Origin: Sphingomonas soli NBRC 100801
GTDB lineage: Bacteria; Pseudomonadota; Alphaproteobacteria; Sphingomonadales; Sphingomonadaceae
Length of the DNA: 64,000 nt
Assembly (NCBI RefSeq): GCF_001591025.1
Contig: NZ_BCTZ01000019.1
Coordinates: 1 to 64,000 of the forward strand
Direction of reading: 5' to 3'
In this document: positions 8,002-17,426 of the stretch, piece by piece
Numbering within the stretch: position 1 is the stretch's first letter
Layout: every line of letters starts with the position of its first letter
The notes under the pieces: generated by a model
Databases searched by the model: none
What the model was told of the DNA's origin: nothing
Seen by the model: the letters and a program-made list of their open reading frames with translations, nothing else
Made by a program: the position numbers and the translations under genes

Positions 8002-8469
8002 TTTTCTAGCGTAGGTATGCGCATCAAATAGCTGGCCAGATTTTCCGCGATAGTAATTGGTCCGCTCGCCAACTTTGGCGAAACCTTCACGGTTGTAGAG
8101 CTTTGCGGCGCTGTTTCCAGCGCGAACCTCCAGGAAAATCTGCGCAGCGCCGCGGGCGCGCGCCTCTTCTATCACGGCGCGCAGCAGCGCACCGCCAACG
8201 CCGCGGCGGCGCGCGCCGGGGCGGGTGGCAAGCAATAGCAATTCGGCTTCGTCCGCGACCAGGCGCGTAAGGGCGAAGCCGATGTCCTTGCCGTCAAGGC
8301 TGGCAATGACCATCCAGACGCCCGGGAGCGAAAGCATCCCCATGCATTGCGCGCTGGTCCATGCCTCGCCGAAGCGCGGTTCGAACGCATCCTGCATGAT
8401 TTGCACGATCTGTGGCAGGTCATGGACCCCGCCTTCGCGCAACTCGCGCTGGTGAAGGACGCCGCTCAT
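7993..8469 (-). CDS. rimI: Ribosomal-protein-alanine N-acetyltransferase RimI-like (GNAT)
   Basis: 158 aa. This GNAT fold protein is predicted to acetylate the N-terminal Ala of ribosomal protein S18. Acetyl-CoA-binding motif A is TRPGARRRGVGGALLRAV, followed by AAQIFLEVRAGNSAAKLYNR and the FAKVGERTNYY motif that marks RimI. The start at 8469 overlaps the tsaB stop (8466-8468), so the two are translationally linked, as in the common tsaB-rimI pair of many bacteria. A longer frame upstream runs inside tsaB and is rejected. Confidence 0.93.
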   Translation of the reverse strand: MSGVLHQRELREGGVHDLPQIVQIMQDAFEPRFGEAWTSAQCMGMLSLPGVWMVIASLDGKDIGFALTRLVADEAELLLLATRPGARRRGVGGALLRAVIEEARARGAAQIFLEVRAGNSAAKLYNREGFAKVGERTNYYRGKSGQLFDAHTYARKLN

Positions 8470-9098
8470 GCGAGGCCGCGTTCCGCCAGTGTCTTCGCAT
8501 CCGGCGCGCGGCCATAGATGGGACTGGCGGGGAGCGCAGCGAAAGCAGGCGGCAGCGAAACAGCGTCGGCCGCATCGGGCCAAGCCTCGGCCAGTGCGGA
8601 AGAAGGCGCGATCTGCGCGAGGCGGCGAACGCCGCTGCCGATTGCGGGAAGCCCATCCAGTAATTCGATCGCGGCGGATGGCGTCAGCGATCGAAGCGGC
8701 GTGTCCGTGCCGAACGGAGATGCATGGAATATCTGCATAAACACCTCACCGTGCCCCCCTTCGAGCACCACGGCAAGGCGCGCGAGGGCGGGATCGCGGG
8801 CAAAGGCTGTGGCCGCGAGCAGGGCGAGCGAAGAATAGCCCTGCACGGGAACGCCGCGTCCGATCCCCAGCCCGATCGCGGCGGCAAGCCCCACCCGCAC
8901 TCCGGTGAAACTGCCGGGACCCACGTCCACGAGGATTCCGTCCGCCCTGCCTTCGCCCGGCAACGCGGCGATCATCGGTATCAGCCGCTCGGCATGGCCG
9001 CGCTCGACGATTTCATGCGCGTTGGCAATCACGCGTCCGCTCTCGATCAGCGCGACCGAGCAGGCGGCAGTCGCCGTTTCGATGACGAGCGTGCGCAA
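8466..9098 (-). CDS. tsaB: tRNA threonylcarbamoyladenosine biosynthesis protein TsaB
   Basis: 210 aa. TsaB is the ASKHA-fold partner of TsaD (with TsaE and TsaC) needed to make t6A37 in ANN-decoding tRNAs. The N-terminus RTLVIETATAACSVALI is the standard TsaB opening, followed by GPGSFTGVRVGLAAAIGLG. No ATG or GTG fits, and conservation begins at a TTG (9098), four bases after the nitroreductase stop, so a TTG start with translational coupling is inferred. The frame upstream lies inside the nitroreductase gene. It overlaps rimI by 4 bases at the other end. Confidence 0.93.
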   Translation of the reverse strand: MRTLVIETATAACSVALIESGRVIANAHEIVERGHAERLIPMIAALPGEGRADGILVDVGPGSFTGVRVGLAAAIGLGIGRGVPVQGYSSLALLAATAFARDPALARLAVVLEGGHGEVFMQIFHASPFGTDTPLRSLTPSAAIELLDGLPAIGSGVRRLAQIAPSSALAEAWPDAADAVSLPPAFAALPASPIYGRAPDAKTLAERGLA

Positions 9099-9102
9099 CG
9101 GT

Positions 9103-9696
9103 TCAGATGACGCGGTTGAAGCGCTCGAACTCGGGGCGGGGGAGCCGCTCAAAGATGGTGCTGGGGTCGGCATGCCCGATCGTCGAAATGAAGTTGGACC
9201 GGACACTGGGCTGGTCCGCGAAAAAGGCTTCGTCAACCTTGGCGTTGTCGAAGCCCGACATCGGGCCGGTATCGAAGCCCAGCGCGCGCGCCGCGATGAT
9301 GAAATAGGCACCCTGGAGCGACGAATTGCGGAAGGCATGAGTGTAGCGCGTGGCTTCGTCGCCGAACCAGTCCTTGGCGCCAGGTGCGTGCGGGAAGAGC
9401 CAGGGAAGCTCTTCGTTGAAATTCAGGTCCATGCCGATGATCACCGCGGCAGGCGCCTTGCGGATCTTCTCGCCATTGGTGCCGCTCGACAGCGCGGCCA
9501 GCTTCTCCTTGCCTTCCTGGCTGGTAATCCAGACGAAGCGGGCGGGGTGCTGATTGGCCGAGGTCGGGCCCATCTTGAGGAGGTCGTAGATCGCGCGGAT
9601 ATCGGCTTCGCTTACCGGGTGGTCGGTGTAGCCGTTGGCGGTGCGGGCAGTGCGGAACAGGCGATCGAGCGCCTCATCATCAAGCGGGGTTGCCAT
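9103..9696 (-). CDS. Nitroreductase family protein (RutE/malonic semialdehyde reductase-like)
   Basis: 197 aa. This FMN-dependent NAD(P)H oxidoreductase is of the RutE/HadB subgroup, recognised by LFRTARTANGYTDHPVS, LKMGPTSANQHPARFVW and the GFDTGPMSGFDNAKVD region. RutE reduces malonic semialdehyde to 3-hydroxypropionate in pyrimidine degradation, but no other rut gene is near, so the physiological substrate is unclear. The start overlaps the nfuA stop by one base (TAATG), and tsaB follows after four bases, placing it in the nfuA-tsaB-rimI transcription unit. Confidence 0.92.
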   Translation of the reverse strand: MATPLDDEALDRLFRTARTANGYTDHPVSEADIRAIYDLLKMGPTSANQHPARFVWITSQEGKEKLAALSSGTNGEKIRKAPAAVIIGMDLNFNEELPWLFPHAPGAKDWFGDEATRYTHAFRNSSLQGAYFIIAARALGFDTGPMSGFDNAKVDEAFFADQPSVRSNFISTIGHADPSTIFERLPRPEFERFNRVI

Positions 9697-10268
9697 TATA
9701 CGGCCCTTACTTCGGTTACTTCGGGAACATAGTGTTTGAGCAGCTGCTCGATGCCATTTTTGAGGGTCGCGGAGGAGGAGGGGCAGCCCGAGCAGGCGCC
9801 CTGCATCTGGAGGTAGACCTTCCCCTGATCGAAGCCGCGATAGACGATATCGCCGCCGTCATTGGCGACGGCCGGACGCACGCGCGTCTCGATCAGCTCC
9901 TTGATCTGCGCGACGATCTCCGCATCTTCGGGATTGTCGCCGAAATCCTGATCCTCGGCGGGCACGCTGAACCCGGCCGACGGCGCGCGGAACAAGGGCA
10001 TGTTCGCACTGAAATGATCGAGCAGGATGCCCAGCACATCGGGCTTCAGGTCGCGCCACTCAACGCCAGGCGCGGCGGTGACCGAGATGAAGTCGCGGCC
10101 GAAGAACACGCCGGTCACGTCGCCCAGGCCGAACAGCGCCTCGGCCAGCGGCGAAGCCTCGGCCTCTTCGGGCGTGGCGAAGTCGCGCGTGCCCGAATCC
10201 ATCACGGCACGGCCCGGCAGGAATTTCAGCGTCGCCGGATTGGGTGTGGGTTCTGTCTCGATCAGCAT
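9696..10268 (-). CDS. nfuA: NifU family Fe-S cluster carrier (NfuA-like)
   Basis: 190 aa. This cytosolic scaffold/carrier delivers [4Fe-4S] clusters to apo-proteins. The N-terminal Nfu_N domain (IETEPTPNPATLKFLPGR) is followed by the NifU domain with the cluster motif CSGCPSS (CxxC, about residues 159-162). The start at 10268 (MLIETEP) matches the family; an in-frame ATG three codons earlier (10277) is possible, and neither has a clear Shine-Dalgarno. It heads the leftward block to rimI and is divergent from the M16 peptidase. The roughly 180 bases between them hold no other recognisable feature. Confidence 0.95.
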   Translation of the reverse strand: MLIETEPTPNPATLKFLPGRAVMDSGTRDFATPEEAEASPLAEALFGLGDVTGVFFGRDFISVTAAPGVEWRDLKPDVLGILLDHFSANMPLFRAPSAGFSVPAEDQDFGDNPEDAEIVAQIKELIETRVRPAVANDGGDIVYRGFDQGKVYLQMQGACSGCPSSSATLKNGIEQLLKHYVPEVTEVRAV

Positions 10269-10448
10269 GAGCGGCATGTGGCGCTTGGGAGCGCGCGGAT
10301 CAAGCGGCGCGGCGGAAACGAAAGGTTGCCGGGAAAATAGCTGACGGCGACATGCGATCGGGGTGAAGCTGCCGCGGTCCGCTCGCCGTACACCTGCCGG
10401 AAAGGTGCGCGCTGGCATGGCGACGTGATCCCCTTTAGATGAGGCCGC

Positions 10449-13364
10449 ATGCCCCCTATCAAGCGCTTGCCGCATTTCGCCCTTCTGGCCCTTGTAACGC
10501 TCGCCGCGCCGGTCGCCCTTCAGGCGCAGACCGCGCCGCAGGCTTCGGCGCAGTCGGCCCCCCGGCCGGTCCAGACGGCGGACGATCCCTGGCTCTACAA
10601 GGGCAGTGACCTCGTCCACGATCCCGAGTGGAAATTCGGACGGCTCCCCAACGGGGTGCGCTATGCGGTGCGCAAGAATGGCGTGCCCCCGGGCCAGGTA
10701 TCGGTGCGCGTCAGGGTCGATGCCGGATCGCTGATGGAACAGGATAGCGAGCGCGGCTTCGCGCATCTGCTCGAGCATCTGTCGTTCCGCGGATCGATCC
10801 ATGTGCCCGATGGCGAATCGAAGCGGATATGGCAGCGTTACGGCGTCACCTTCGGTTCGGATTCGAACGCGACGACGACCTTCACCGCGACAACCTACAA
10901 GCTCGATCTGCCCAGCGCGACGAGCGACAAGCTCGACGAGAGCATGAAGATCCTGTCCGGCATGATGACCGGTCCGGCGATCACGCCGGAAGCGCTCACC
11001 GCCGAGCGGCCGGTGGTCCTCGCCGAGCAGCGCGAGCAGCCGGGCCCGCAGGTTCGCTTGCAGGACGCGCAGCTCGACCTGATCTTCGCGGGCCAGCCGC
11101 TGGCGCAGCGCGCGCCGATCGGCACGGTCGAGACGCTGACCGGCGCGACCGCCGAAGCGGTGAAGGCGTTCCACGACCGCTGGTACCGCCCCGAACGCGC
11201 CACCGTGGTGGTGATCGGCGACATGGATCCCGCGATCCTCGAGCAACTCGTAACCAAGCATTTCTCTGCTTGGCAGGGCAACGGTCCTGCCCCGGCGACG
11301 CCCGATTTCGGCCAGCCCAGCGCCGGGCACCCCGTGGCGGCGAGCATCGTCGAGCCCGCCATCCCGCCGATGGTGATGATGACGACCGTACGCCCCTGGA
11401 CGGTCTTTGCCGATACGGTGATCTTCAACCAGAAGCGGATGATCGATCTGGTCGCGATCCGCATCATCAACCGCAGGCTGGAAACGCGCGCGCGCTCGGG
11501 CGGCACTTTCCTGGCGGCAGGCGCGGACCTTTCGGATATCGCGCGATCGGCCAACGTGACCACGATGCAGGTATTGCCCGCCGGCGACGATTGGGAAGCG
11601 GCGCTGCGCGACGTGCGCGCGGTGATCGCCGATGCGCAGGAAACCCCGCCGACCCAGGCCGAGATCGATCGCGAGCTTGCCGAGATCGACGCCGCGATGA
11701 AGCAGCGGATCAATACCGCTCCGGTGGAGGCGGGATCCAAGATCGCCGAGGATCTGATCGAAGCGGTGGACATCAACGAAACCGTGACCACGCCCGAGGG
11801 CAGCTACGACATCTTCAAGGGTGCGGTGGACGCGAAATTCTTCACGCCCGAAACCGTGCTCGCGGCTTCCAAGAAGGTGTTTGAAGGCACCGCGACACGC
11901 GCGCTGGTCAATATCCACGTGCCCGACGCGAAGGTGCTGACCAAGGTGACTGCGGCGCTTTCCGCCAATGTCGTCGCGGCGGGGAACCGCAAGTTCGTGG
12001 GCGATGTCAGCTTCGATGCGCTGCCGAAGCTTGGCGCGCCCGGCGTGGTCGCGCTGCGCCAGACGGTGCTGCCTTCCGCGCAGATCGATCAGGTGACCTA
12101 TTCCAACGGGGTCAAGCTGCTGATGCGGCAGGATCAGGGCGAGACCGGCAAGGTCTATGTTCGCGTGCGTTTCGGTGGGGGGTTGAAGGCGCTGCCCGCC
12201 GATCGCCAGTCCCCGGCATGGGCCGGTGAGCCTGCGCTGATGGCGAGCGGCATCGGCACCTATGGCCAGGAAGAGCTCGACGCGCTGACCGGCCGCCGTC
12301 AGATCGGAATGGACTTCTCGATCGCCGACGACGCTTTCGTGCTCAGCGCGCAGACCACCAAGGAGGATCTGGCCGATCAGCTCAAGCTGTTCGCCACCAA
12401 GCTCGCCGCGCCCGGCTGGGACCCCAATCCGGTTGTCCGGGCGCGTGCCGGGGTGCTGTCGGGCTATGCCGGCCTGTCTTCATCGCCCGACGCCGTGGTC
12501 TCGCGCGATCTGGAATCACTGCTCCATTCGGGCGATCCGCGCTGGGGCACCCCGCCGCGTGCGACGGTCGAGGCGATCACGCCGCAATCCTTCCGCAAGC
12601 TGTGGGAGCCGCTGCTCGCCAGCGGGCCGATCGAGATTTCGATCTTTGGCGACATGGATGCGAACGTGACCGTCGATGCCGTCGCGGCCACCTTTGGCGC
12701 GCTGGCGCCGCGGCCCGCCGCCGCCAGCGCCGGGCCGCCCGCCAAATTCCCGGCGCATGTCGCGAAGCCGGTAATCCGCACGCATACCGGCAAGCAGGAT
12801 CAGGCCGCGGCCGTGATCGCCTGGCCCACGGGCGGCGGCAGCGCGGGCATCACCGAGAGCCGCAAGCTCGACGTGCTCGCCGCGATCTTCCGCGACCGGC
12901 TGATGGACCAGCTTCGCAGCCAGGCGGGGATCAGCTATTCGCCCGCCGTGGTGAGCGACTGGCCGGTCGGGATGCCGGGCGGCGGCAAGCTGCTCGCGCT
13001 GGGCATGGTGCCGCCGGACAAGACCGATTTCTTCTTCAAGCTGTCTCGCGGGATCGCCGCGGATCTGGTCGCCAAGCCCGTGGAGGCGGACGAGCTTGAC
13101 CGGGCGCTGACGCCGATCAAGCAGCTGCTGATCCGCCAATCGAGCGGCAACATGTTCTGGATGCGCCTCGTCGAGGGCGGCACGCGCGATCCGGCGCGGA
13201 TCGAAGCGGTGAACACGCTGGCGCAGGACATCGCGATGACCACGCCAGAAGAGCTTCAGAAGCTCGCCGCCAAATATCTGGTGCCGAGCAAGGACTGGAC
13301 GATGGCTGTGGTGCCGGAGAAGAAGGCGCCCGCGCCGGCAAAGAAGGCGGCGGCCAAGAAGTGA
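10449..13364 (+). CDS. M16 family zinc metallopeptidase (pitrilysin/PqqL-like)
   Basis: 971 aa, predicted periplasmic. A signal peptide (MPPIKRLPHFALLALVTLAA, then PVALQAQ) is followed by two M16 repeats. The active half carries the inverted zinc motif HLLEH at residues 106-110, with a likely third ligand near Glu186 (TAERPVVLAEQ). The second half (from about 560) has no zinc motif, as expected. The C-terminus is a lysine/alanine/proline tail (KKAPAPAKKAAAKK), which is unusual. GAGG lies five bases before the ATG. The gene is monocistronic, divergent from nfuA and followed by a repeat-rich gap. Substrate is unknown. Confidence 0.95.
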   Translation: MPPIKRLPHFALLALVTLAAPVALQAQTAPQASAQSAPRPVQTADDPWLYKGSDLVHDPEWKFGRLPNGVRYAVRKNGVPPGQVSVRVRVDAGSLMEQDSERGFAHLLEHLSFRGSIHVPDGESKRIWQRYGVTFGSDSNATTTFTATTYKLDLPSATSDKLDESMKILSGMMTGPAITPEALTAERPVVLAEQREQPGPQVRLQDAQLDLIFAGQPLAQRAPIGTVETLTGATAEAVKAFHDRWYRPERATVVVIGDMDPAILEQLVTKHFSAWQGNGPAPATPDFGQPSAGHPVAASIVEPAIPPMVMMTTVRPWTVFADTVIFNQKRMIDLVAIRIINRRLETRARSGGTFLAAGADLSDIARSANVTTMQVLPAGDDWEAALRDVRAVIADAQETPPTQAEIDRELAEIDAAMKQRINTAPVEAGSKIAEDLIEAVDINETVTTPEGSYDIFKGAVDAKFFTPETVLAASKKVFEGTATRALVNIHVPDAKVLTKVTAALSANVVAAGNRKFVGDVSFDALPKLGAPGVVALRQTVLPSAQIDQVTYSNGVKLLMRQDQGETGKVYVRVRFGGGLKALPADRQSPAWAGEPALMASGIGTYGQEELDALTGRRQIGMDFSIADDAFVLSAQTTKEDLADQLKLFATKLAAPGWDPNPVVRARAGVLSGYAGLSSSPDAVVSRDLESLLHSGDPRWGTPPRATVEAITPQSFRKLWEPLLASGPIEISIFGDMDANVTVDAVAATFGALAPRPAAASAGPPAKFPAHVAKPVIRTHTGKQDQAAAVIAWPTGGGSAGITESRKLDVLAAIFRDRLMDQLRSQAGISYSPAVVSDWPVGMPGGGKLLALGMVPPDKTDFFFKLSRGIAADLVAKPVEADELDRALTPIKQLLIRQSSGNMFWMRLVEGGTRDPARIEAVNTLAQDIAMTTPEELQKLAAKYLVPSKDWTMAVVPEKKAPAPAKKAAAKK

Positions 13365-13482
13365 TCCATTGACTCTCCGCGGCTGGCGACGGCTAGGGCG
13401 TGAGACCATAAACGACCGCTTTCGGCAGTAGGGCTGAACGGCCGACTATGGGTGGAAAGCGGGCACACCCCACGTCGACACC

Positions 13483-13590
13483 CGTCATCCCGGACTTGTT
13501 CCGGGACCCACCTGGCGGCACTCGATGGACAAGAGGCTCCAGCCTAAACACCCGCGGCTTGGTGGGCCCCGGAACAGGTCCGGGGTGACA
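13483..13590. repeat. REP-like inverted pair (family C)
   Basis: CGTCATCCCGGACTTGTTCC continuing GGGACCCACC has its reverse complement, with a few mismatches, at 13563-13590 (GGGCCCCGGAACAGGTCCGG then GGTGAC). About 50 bases separate the arms. It shares the GTCATCCC/GGGTGAC ends with family A but differs in the hairpin stem. Confidence 0.75.
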
Positions 13591-13710
13591 AGGATTCAGG
13601 ATCCGCAGTTCCTCCCCCGCGAGGGAAAGGAACGAGGGAGCGGTCTGGCAGCTTTTCAGCTCCAGCCGCGCGAGCTGTCTGGAACGCGCTGACGGTACGT
13701 AAGGAAGAAG

Positions 13711-13740
13711 CGGGACCCCGGGGCAAGCCCGGGGTGACGA
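13711..13740 (-). repeat. Single REP-like half copy (family C)
   Basis: CGGGACCCCGGGGCAAGCCC continuing GGGGTGACGA is a solitary hairpin unit in the same orientation as the arm at 13563-13590. Confidence 0.6.
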
Positions 13741-13839
13741 AGAGAGGGGAACAGGAGGGTACGGAAGTCTGCAATGGGTCGCTAGCCGACAGGCTGCTTT
13801 AAGAAGTCTACGCCTGTTCTGGCATGGGCCCTGCTGACC

Positions 13840-15630
13840 TCAATACAGCGCGTCCAGCCGCTCCCCATAAGCTTGCTTCAACACATGCCTGCGGATCTTC
13901 AGGCTCGGCGTTAGCTGCTCGTTCTCGATCGTGAACGGGCCGTCGGCGATGATGAACTTGCGGACGCGCTCGATTACCGAGAGCTCCTTGTTTACCCGCT
14001 CGACCGCCGCGCCCAGGGCCGCCTTGTAATCGGGATCGTGCGCCAGCTCCTTGAAGTCACACTTCGTTCCCGACTTCGCGCACCATTCCTGCGTCCATTC
14101 GGGATCGGGCACGATCACCGCGGTCATATAGGGGCGCTTGTCACCCGCGATCATCGCCTGGACGATCTCGGGCTGGAGGGTCAGCATCCCCTCCACCTTT
14201 TGCGGCGCGACATTGTCGCCCTTGTCGTTGACGATGATGTCCTTCTTGCGATCGGTGATCTGGATGCGTCCCTTTTCGTCGATCAGGCCGATGTCGCCGG
14301 TGTGGAGCCAGCCGTCTTTCAGGACTCGCGCGGTTTCTTCCTCATTGCGCCAGTAACCGTGCATGACGAGCTCGCCGCGCACCAATATCTCCCCGTCTTC
14401 CGCGATCCTCACCTCGACGCCGTCCAGCGGCGGGCCGACCGTATCCATCTTGAGGCCCGCGCGCGGTCGGTTGCACGAGATGACCGGCGCGGCCTCGGTC
14501 TGCCCATAGCCCTGAAGGAAGGTGAGCCCCAGCGATGCGAAGAAATTGCCGACTTCGGGATTTAGTGGCGCGCCGCCCGAGACCATCGCCTTGATCCGCC
14601 CGCCAAACTTCTTGGCCAGCTTTGGCCGCAGCGTCGCGCCCAGGAACAGGTCCATCGGGCGATCATGGAGCGGGATGCTGCCCTTGGCTGCCTTGTTGCC
14701 GATGGTGACCGCGCGATCGAGCAGATAGTTGGCGAACTTGCCCTGCTTCTCCACCTGCTTGACGATGCGCGTGCGCAGCACTTCGAACAGACGGGGGACG
14801 ACGACCATCAGCGTCGGGCGCACCTCCTCGATATTCGAGGCAAGCTTCTCCAGCCCTTCGGAATAATAGATTTCGGCGCCGAGCCCGATCGGGAAGAATT
14901 GCCCGCCGGTATGCTCATAGGCATGGCTCAAGGGCAGGAAGCTGAGGAACACTTCGTCGCCCCAGCCGAAATCCTCCGAAATGACCGAACAGCACCCCTC
15001 CACATTGTGCAGGATCGCGCCGTGATGCTGCATCACCCCGCGCGGGCTTCCGCCCGTGCCGCTGGTGTAGATGATGCAGGCGGTATCCTCACGCGCGAAG
15101 GTGGCGCGCGCGGCGGCTTCGCTGGCGGGCGTATCGTGCTTCGCGATCAGATCGTGCCAGTCGTGAAATTCCAGCGCGCCCTGCTGTCCGATACGCACTT
15201 CATCGATGCCGATGATCATCCGGGCAGAGGAAGCGCGGATCGCGGCGGGCAGCAGCGTCTTGGCGAGCTTGGTGGTCGAGACCACGATCGCGCAGGCGCC
15301 CGAGTTCTCGATGATGTGCTGGTGATCGCGCTCGGTATTGGTGGTGTAGGTCGGCACGGTGATGCAGCCCGCCGCCATGATCGCGAGATCGGTGATGCAG
15401 AATTCGGGACGGTTCTCGCTGACCAGCATGACGCGGTCGCCGCGCTTCAGGCCGAGCGCGGTGAAGGCCGAGGCCAGGCTGGCGACCTGTCGCGCCGCCT
15501 CTGCCCAGCTCGTCGGGCGCCAGGCGCCCTCCGACTTGTGCCACAGGAACGGCTTGTCGCCCTTTTCGCGGGCGCGCGCGAAGAACATCGCGACCAGATT
15601 TTCAAAGCGTTCGAGCTTTCGCATTGTCAT
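13840..15630 (-). CDS. fadD: Long-chain acyl-CoA synthetase (AMP-forming)
   Basis: 596 aa. This ANL-superfamily ligase activates fatty acids to acyl-CoA through an acyl-adenylate. Motif A3 is IIYTSGTGGSPRGVMQHH, A5 is GYGQTEAAPVIS, A7/A8 is GWLHTGDIGLIDEKGRIQIT then DRKKDIIV, and the catalytic Lys region lies near the C-terminus (LTPSLKIRRHVLK). Length fits the bacterial FAA1/FadD15-like subgroup. The start is 15630 (MTMRKLERF) or the second ATG at 15624, which has better spacing from GAGAGGG. It is 35 bases downstream of ggt in the same direction. Confidence 0.95.
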   Translation of the reverse strand: MTMRKLERFENLVAMFFARAREKGDKPFLWHKSEGAWRPTSWAEAARQVASLASAFTALGLKRGDRVMLVSENRPEFCITDLAIMAAGCITVPTYTTNTERDHQHIIENSGACAIVVSTTKLAKTLLPAAIRASSARMIIGIDEVRIGQQGALEFHDWHDLIAKHDTPASEAAARATFAREDTACIIYTSGTGGSPRGVMQHHGAILHNVEGCCSVISEDFGWGDEVFLSFLPLSHAYEHTGGQFFPIGLGAEIYYSEGLEKLASNIEEVRPTLMVVVPRLFEVLRTRIVKQVEKQGKFANYLLDRAVTIGNKAAKGSIPLHDRPMDLFLGATLRPKLAKKFGGRIKAMVSGGAPLNPEVGNFFASLGLTFLQGYGQTEAAPVISCNRPRAGLKMDTVGPPLDGVEVRIAEDGEILVRGELVMHGYWRNEEETARVLKDGWLHTGDIGLIDEKGRIQITDRKKDIIVNDKGDNVAPQKVEGMLTLQPEIVQAMIAGDKRPYMTAVIVPDPEWTQEWCAKSGTKCDFKELAHDPDYKAALGAAVERVNKELSVIERVRKFIIADGPFTIENEQLTPSLKIRRHVLKQAYGERLDALY

Positions 15631-15665
15631 CCCTCTCCCCGATGCGCCGCTTTGGCGGCGTCACC

Positions 15666-17381
15666 TCATTCCGCAGGGCGGTTGGGCTGCGCGCCCGCCC
15701 GCACGATTTCCTTCATCCGTCCATCCTGATGCATCACCGCGCCTTCGCTGCGCGGATCGGCGGCACCGTCCCACTTGCCCTGCACGCGCTCGATCGCGTT
15801 GGCCTTGAGCCCCAGCGCGCCCGATTCGACCTTTTCGCCAAGCGCCCTGAGCGCGGGGATCATCGCATCGAGCTGCGTGCCCTTCTCCGCGGTCGCGACC
15901 GGCCCGGGCGCATAGAGCAGCCCCAGCGCCACGGCGTCCTGCGCGGACAATTTCCAGTCGATCACGCCGATCAGCGCCTTCGCCACCTGCGCGATGATCG
16001 TCGATCCGCCCGCCGCGCCGATCGCGATGCGGACCTTGCCATCCGGCCCATAGACGATCGTCGGCGCCATCGAGCTGCGGGGGCGCTTGCCGCCCTCCAC
16101 CCGATTGGCGACGAGATAGCCGTCCTTCTCCGGCACGATATCGAAATCGGTGAGCTCGTTGTTGAGCAGGATGCCGTCCATCGACAGGCCCGACCCGAAC
16201 GAGCTCTCGATCGTGGTGGTCACCTGTGCCACGTTGCCGCTGGCATCCGCCACGCTGAGCGAGGTCGTACCGGGCACTTCGGTGTCGGGCGCGGGCAGGC
16301 GGGGCGGCGCGCCGCGCGGCTTGCCGGCGGTGACGCTGGTCATCGTGCCCTTGGGATCGATCAGGGCGGAGCGGCCGGCCAGATACTTCCTGTCCAGCAG
16401 GCCCTTGACCGGGACCGACACGTAATCGGGATCGCCGACATACAGATTGCGATCGGCGTAAGCGAGCCGCGAGCTTTCGGCGAACAGGTGCCAGGCGGTG
16501 GGCGAATCCTTGCCGAGCGCCGCCAGATCGAAGCGCTCAAGCTGCTTGAGGATCATCAGCACCGCGATACCGCCCGACGAAGGGGGACCCATCGAACAGA
16601 TCTTGTGGCGGCGATATTTGCCGCAAAGCACCGGACGCTCGCGTGCCTCATAGGCGGCCAGATCGCTGGCGGTCATGTGCGAGGGGTTGCGCGCCGCGCC
16701 GTTGACGGTGGCGACGAGCTTCTCGGCCTGGGGCCCGACATAGAAGCTGTCCGGCCCGGACTTGGCGATCCGCTCGAACAGCGCCGCCTGCTCCGGGTTG
16801 CGCACATGCGCACCGATTGCCAGCGGCGTTCCTTCGGGCGAGAAGATCGCGCGGACGCCCTGATCGACATGGCTGCCGAAGCGGGTGAGCGCGTTGTTGA
16901 GCCGGGGCGAAACCTCGAAGCCGTCGCGCGCTAGCCGGATCGCGGGTTCGAACAGGGCGGCCCAGGGCAGCTTCCCGCCACGGCGATGCGCAGCGGCCAT
17001 GGCCCGGATCGTGCCCGGCACGCCCACGCTGCGCCCGCCGGGGACCGCCTGGAAAATGCTCAGCGGCTTGCCATCGGCATCGTAGAACCAGCGCGAGGTT
17101 GCCGCCGCCGGGGCCTTTTCGCGCCCGTCGATCGTGGTCGTCCGCCGGGCCTTTGCGTCATATTGCACGAAGAATGCGCCGCCGCCGATCCCTGCGCTTT
17201 GCGGCTCGACGACGTTGAGCGCCAGCATGGTCGCGATGGCGGCATCGGTGGCGCTTCCGCCCTTGCCGAGGATTTCGACGCCCGCCGCCGCAGCCCGGGG
17301 GTCCGCGGCGCTGACGATACCCTGCGCAAAGGCGCTGAGCGGGAGCAGTAGAACGACGAGATACGCGGCCAGCTTCTTCAT
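15666..17381 (-). CDS. ggt: Gamma-glutamyltransferase
   Basis: 571 aa, periplasmic Ntn-hydrolase that cleaves gamma-glutamyl bonds such as that of glutathione. A signal peptide (MKKLAAYLVVLLLPLSAFAQ) precedes a normal-length GGT. The autoprocessing site that exposes the catalytic Thr is VPGTTSLSVADASGNVAQVT, and substrate loops AGIGGGAFFV and PRSSMAPTIVY are present. It lies upstream of fadD and downstream of pyrD, all leftward. Together with gshB at 58749 it gives the cell a route to synthesise and salvage glutathione. Confidence 0.96.
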   Translation of the reverse strand: MKKLAAYLVVLLLPLSAFAQGIVSAADPRAAAAGVEILGKGGSATDAAIATMLALNVVEPQSAGIGGGAFFVQYDAKARRTTTIDGREKAPAAATSRWFYDADGKPLSIFQAVPGGRSVGVPGTIRAMAAAHRRGGKLPWAALFEPAIRLARDGFEVSPRLNNALTRFGSHVDQGVRAIFSPEGTPLAIGAHVRNPEQAALFERIAKSGPDSFYVGPQAEKLVATVNGAARNPSHMTASDLAAYEARERPVLCGKYRRHKICSMGPPSSGGIAVLMILKQLERFDLAALGKDSPTAWHLFAESSRLAYADRNLYVGDPDYVSVPVKGLLDRKYLAGRSALIDPKGTMTSVTAGKPRGAPPRLPAPDTEVPGTTSLSVADASGNVAQVTTTIESSFGSGLSMDGILLNNELTDFDIVPEKDGYLVANRVEGGKRPRSSMAPTIVYGPDGKVRIAIGAAGGSTIIAQVAKALIGVIDWKLSAQDAVALGLLYAPGPVATAEKGTQLDAMIPALRALGEKVESGALGLKANAIERVQGKWDGAADPRSEGAVMHQDGRMKEIVRAGAQPNRPAE

Positions 17382-17426
17382 CGGGCTAGCCGTAGCGGGG
17401 TTTGATGGCGCGGCAAAGCCGCTACG

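Larger units (their letters stand above)
13365..13839. other. Intergenic gap (475 bp) with three REP-like copies, no gene seen
   Basis: This lies between the convergent ends of the M16 peptidase gene and fadD. Short open frames here translate repeat sequence and have no ribosome-binding site. The contents are an inverted REP pair at 13483-13590, a pyrimidine-rich unit near 13608-13630 and a further REP half at 13711-13740. Confidence 0.7.

Noticed and set aside
10269..11918. Long N-terminal extension of the nfuA frame
   Set aside because: This part is antisense to the M16 peptidase; NfuA conservation begins exactly at MLIETEP.
13544..13774. 76-codon ORF on the minus strand
   Set aside because: It is made of translated REP sequence with no ribosome site.
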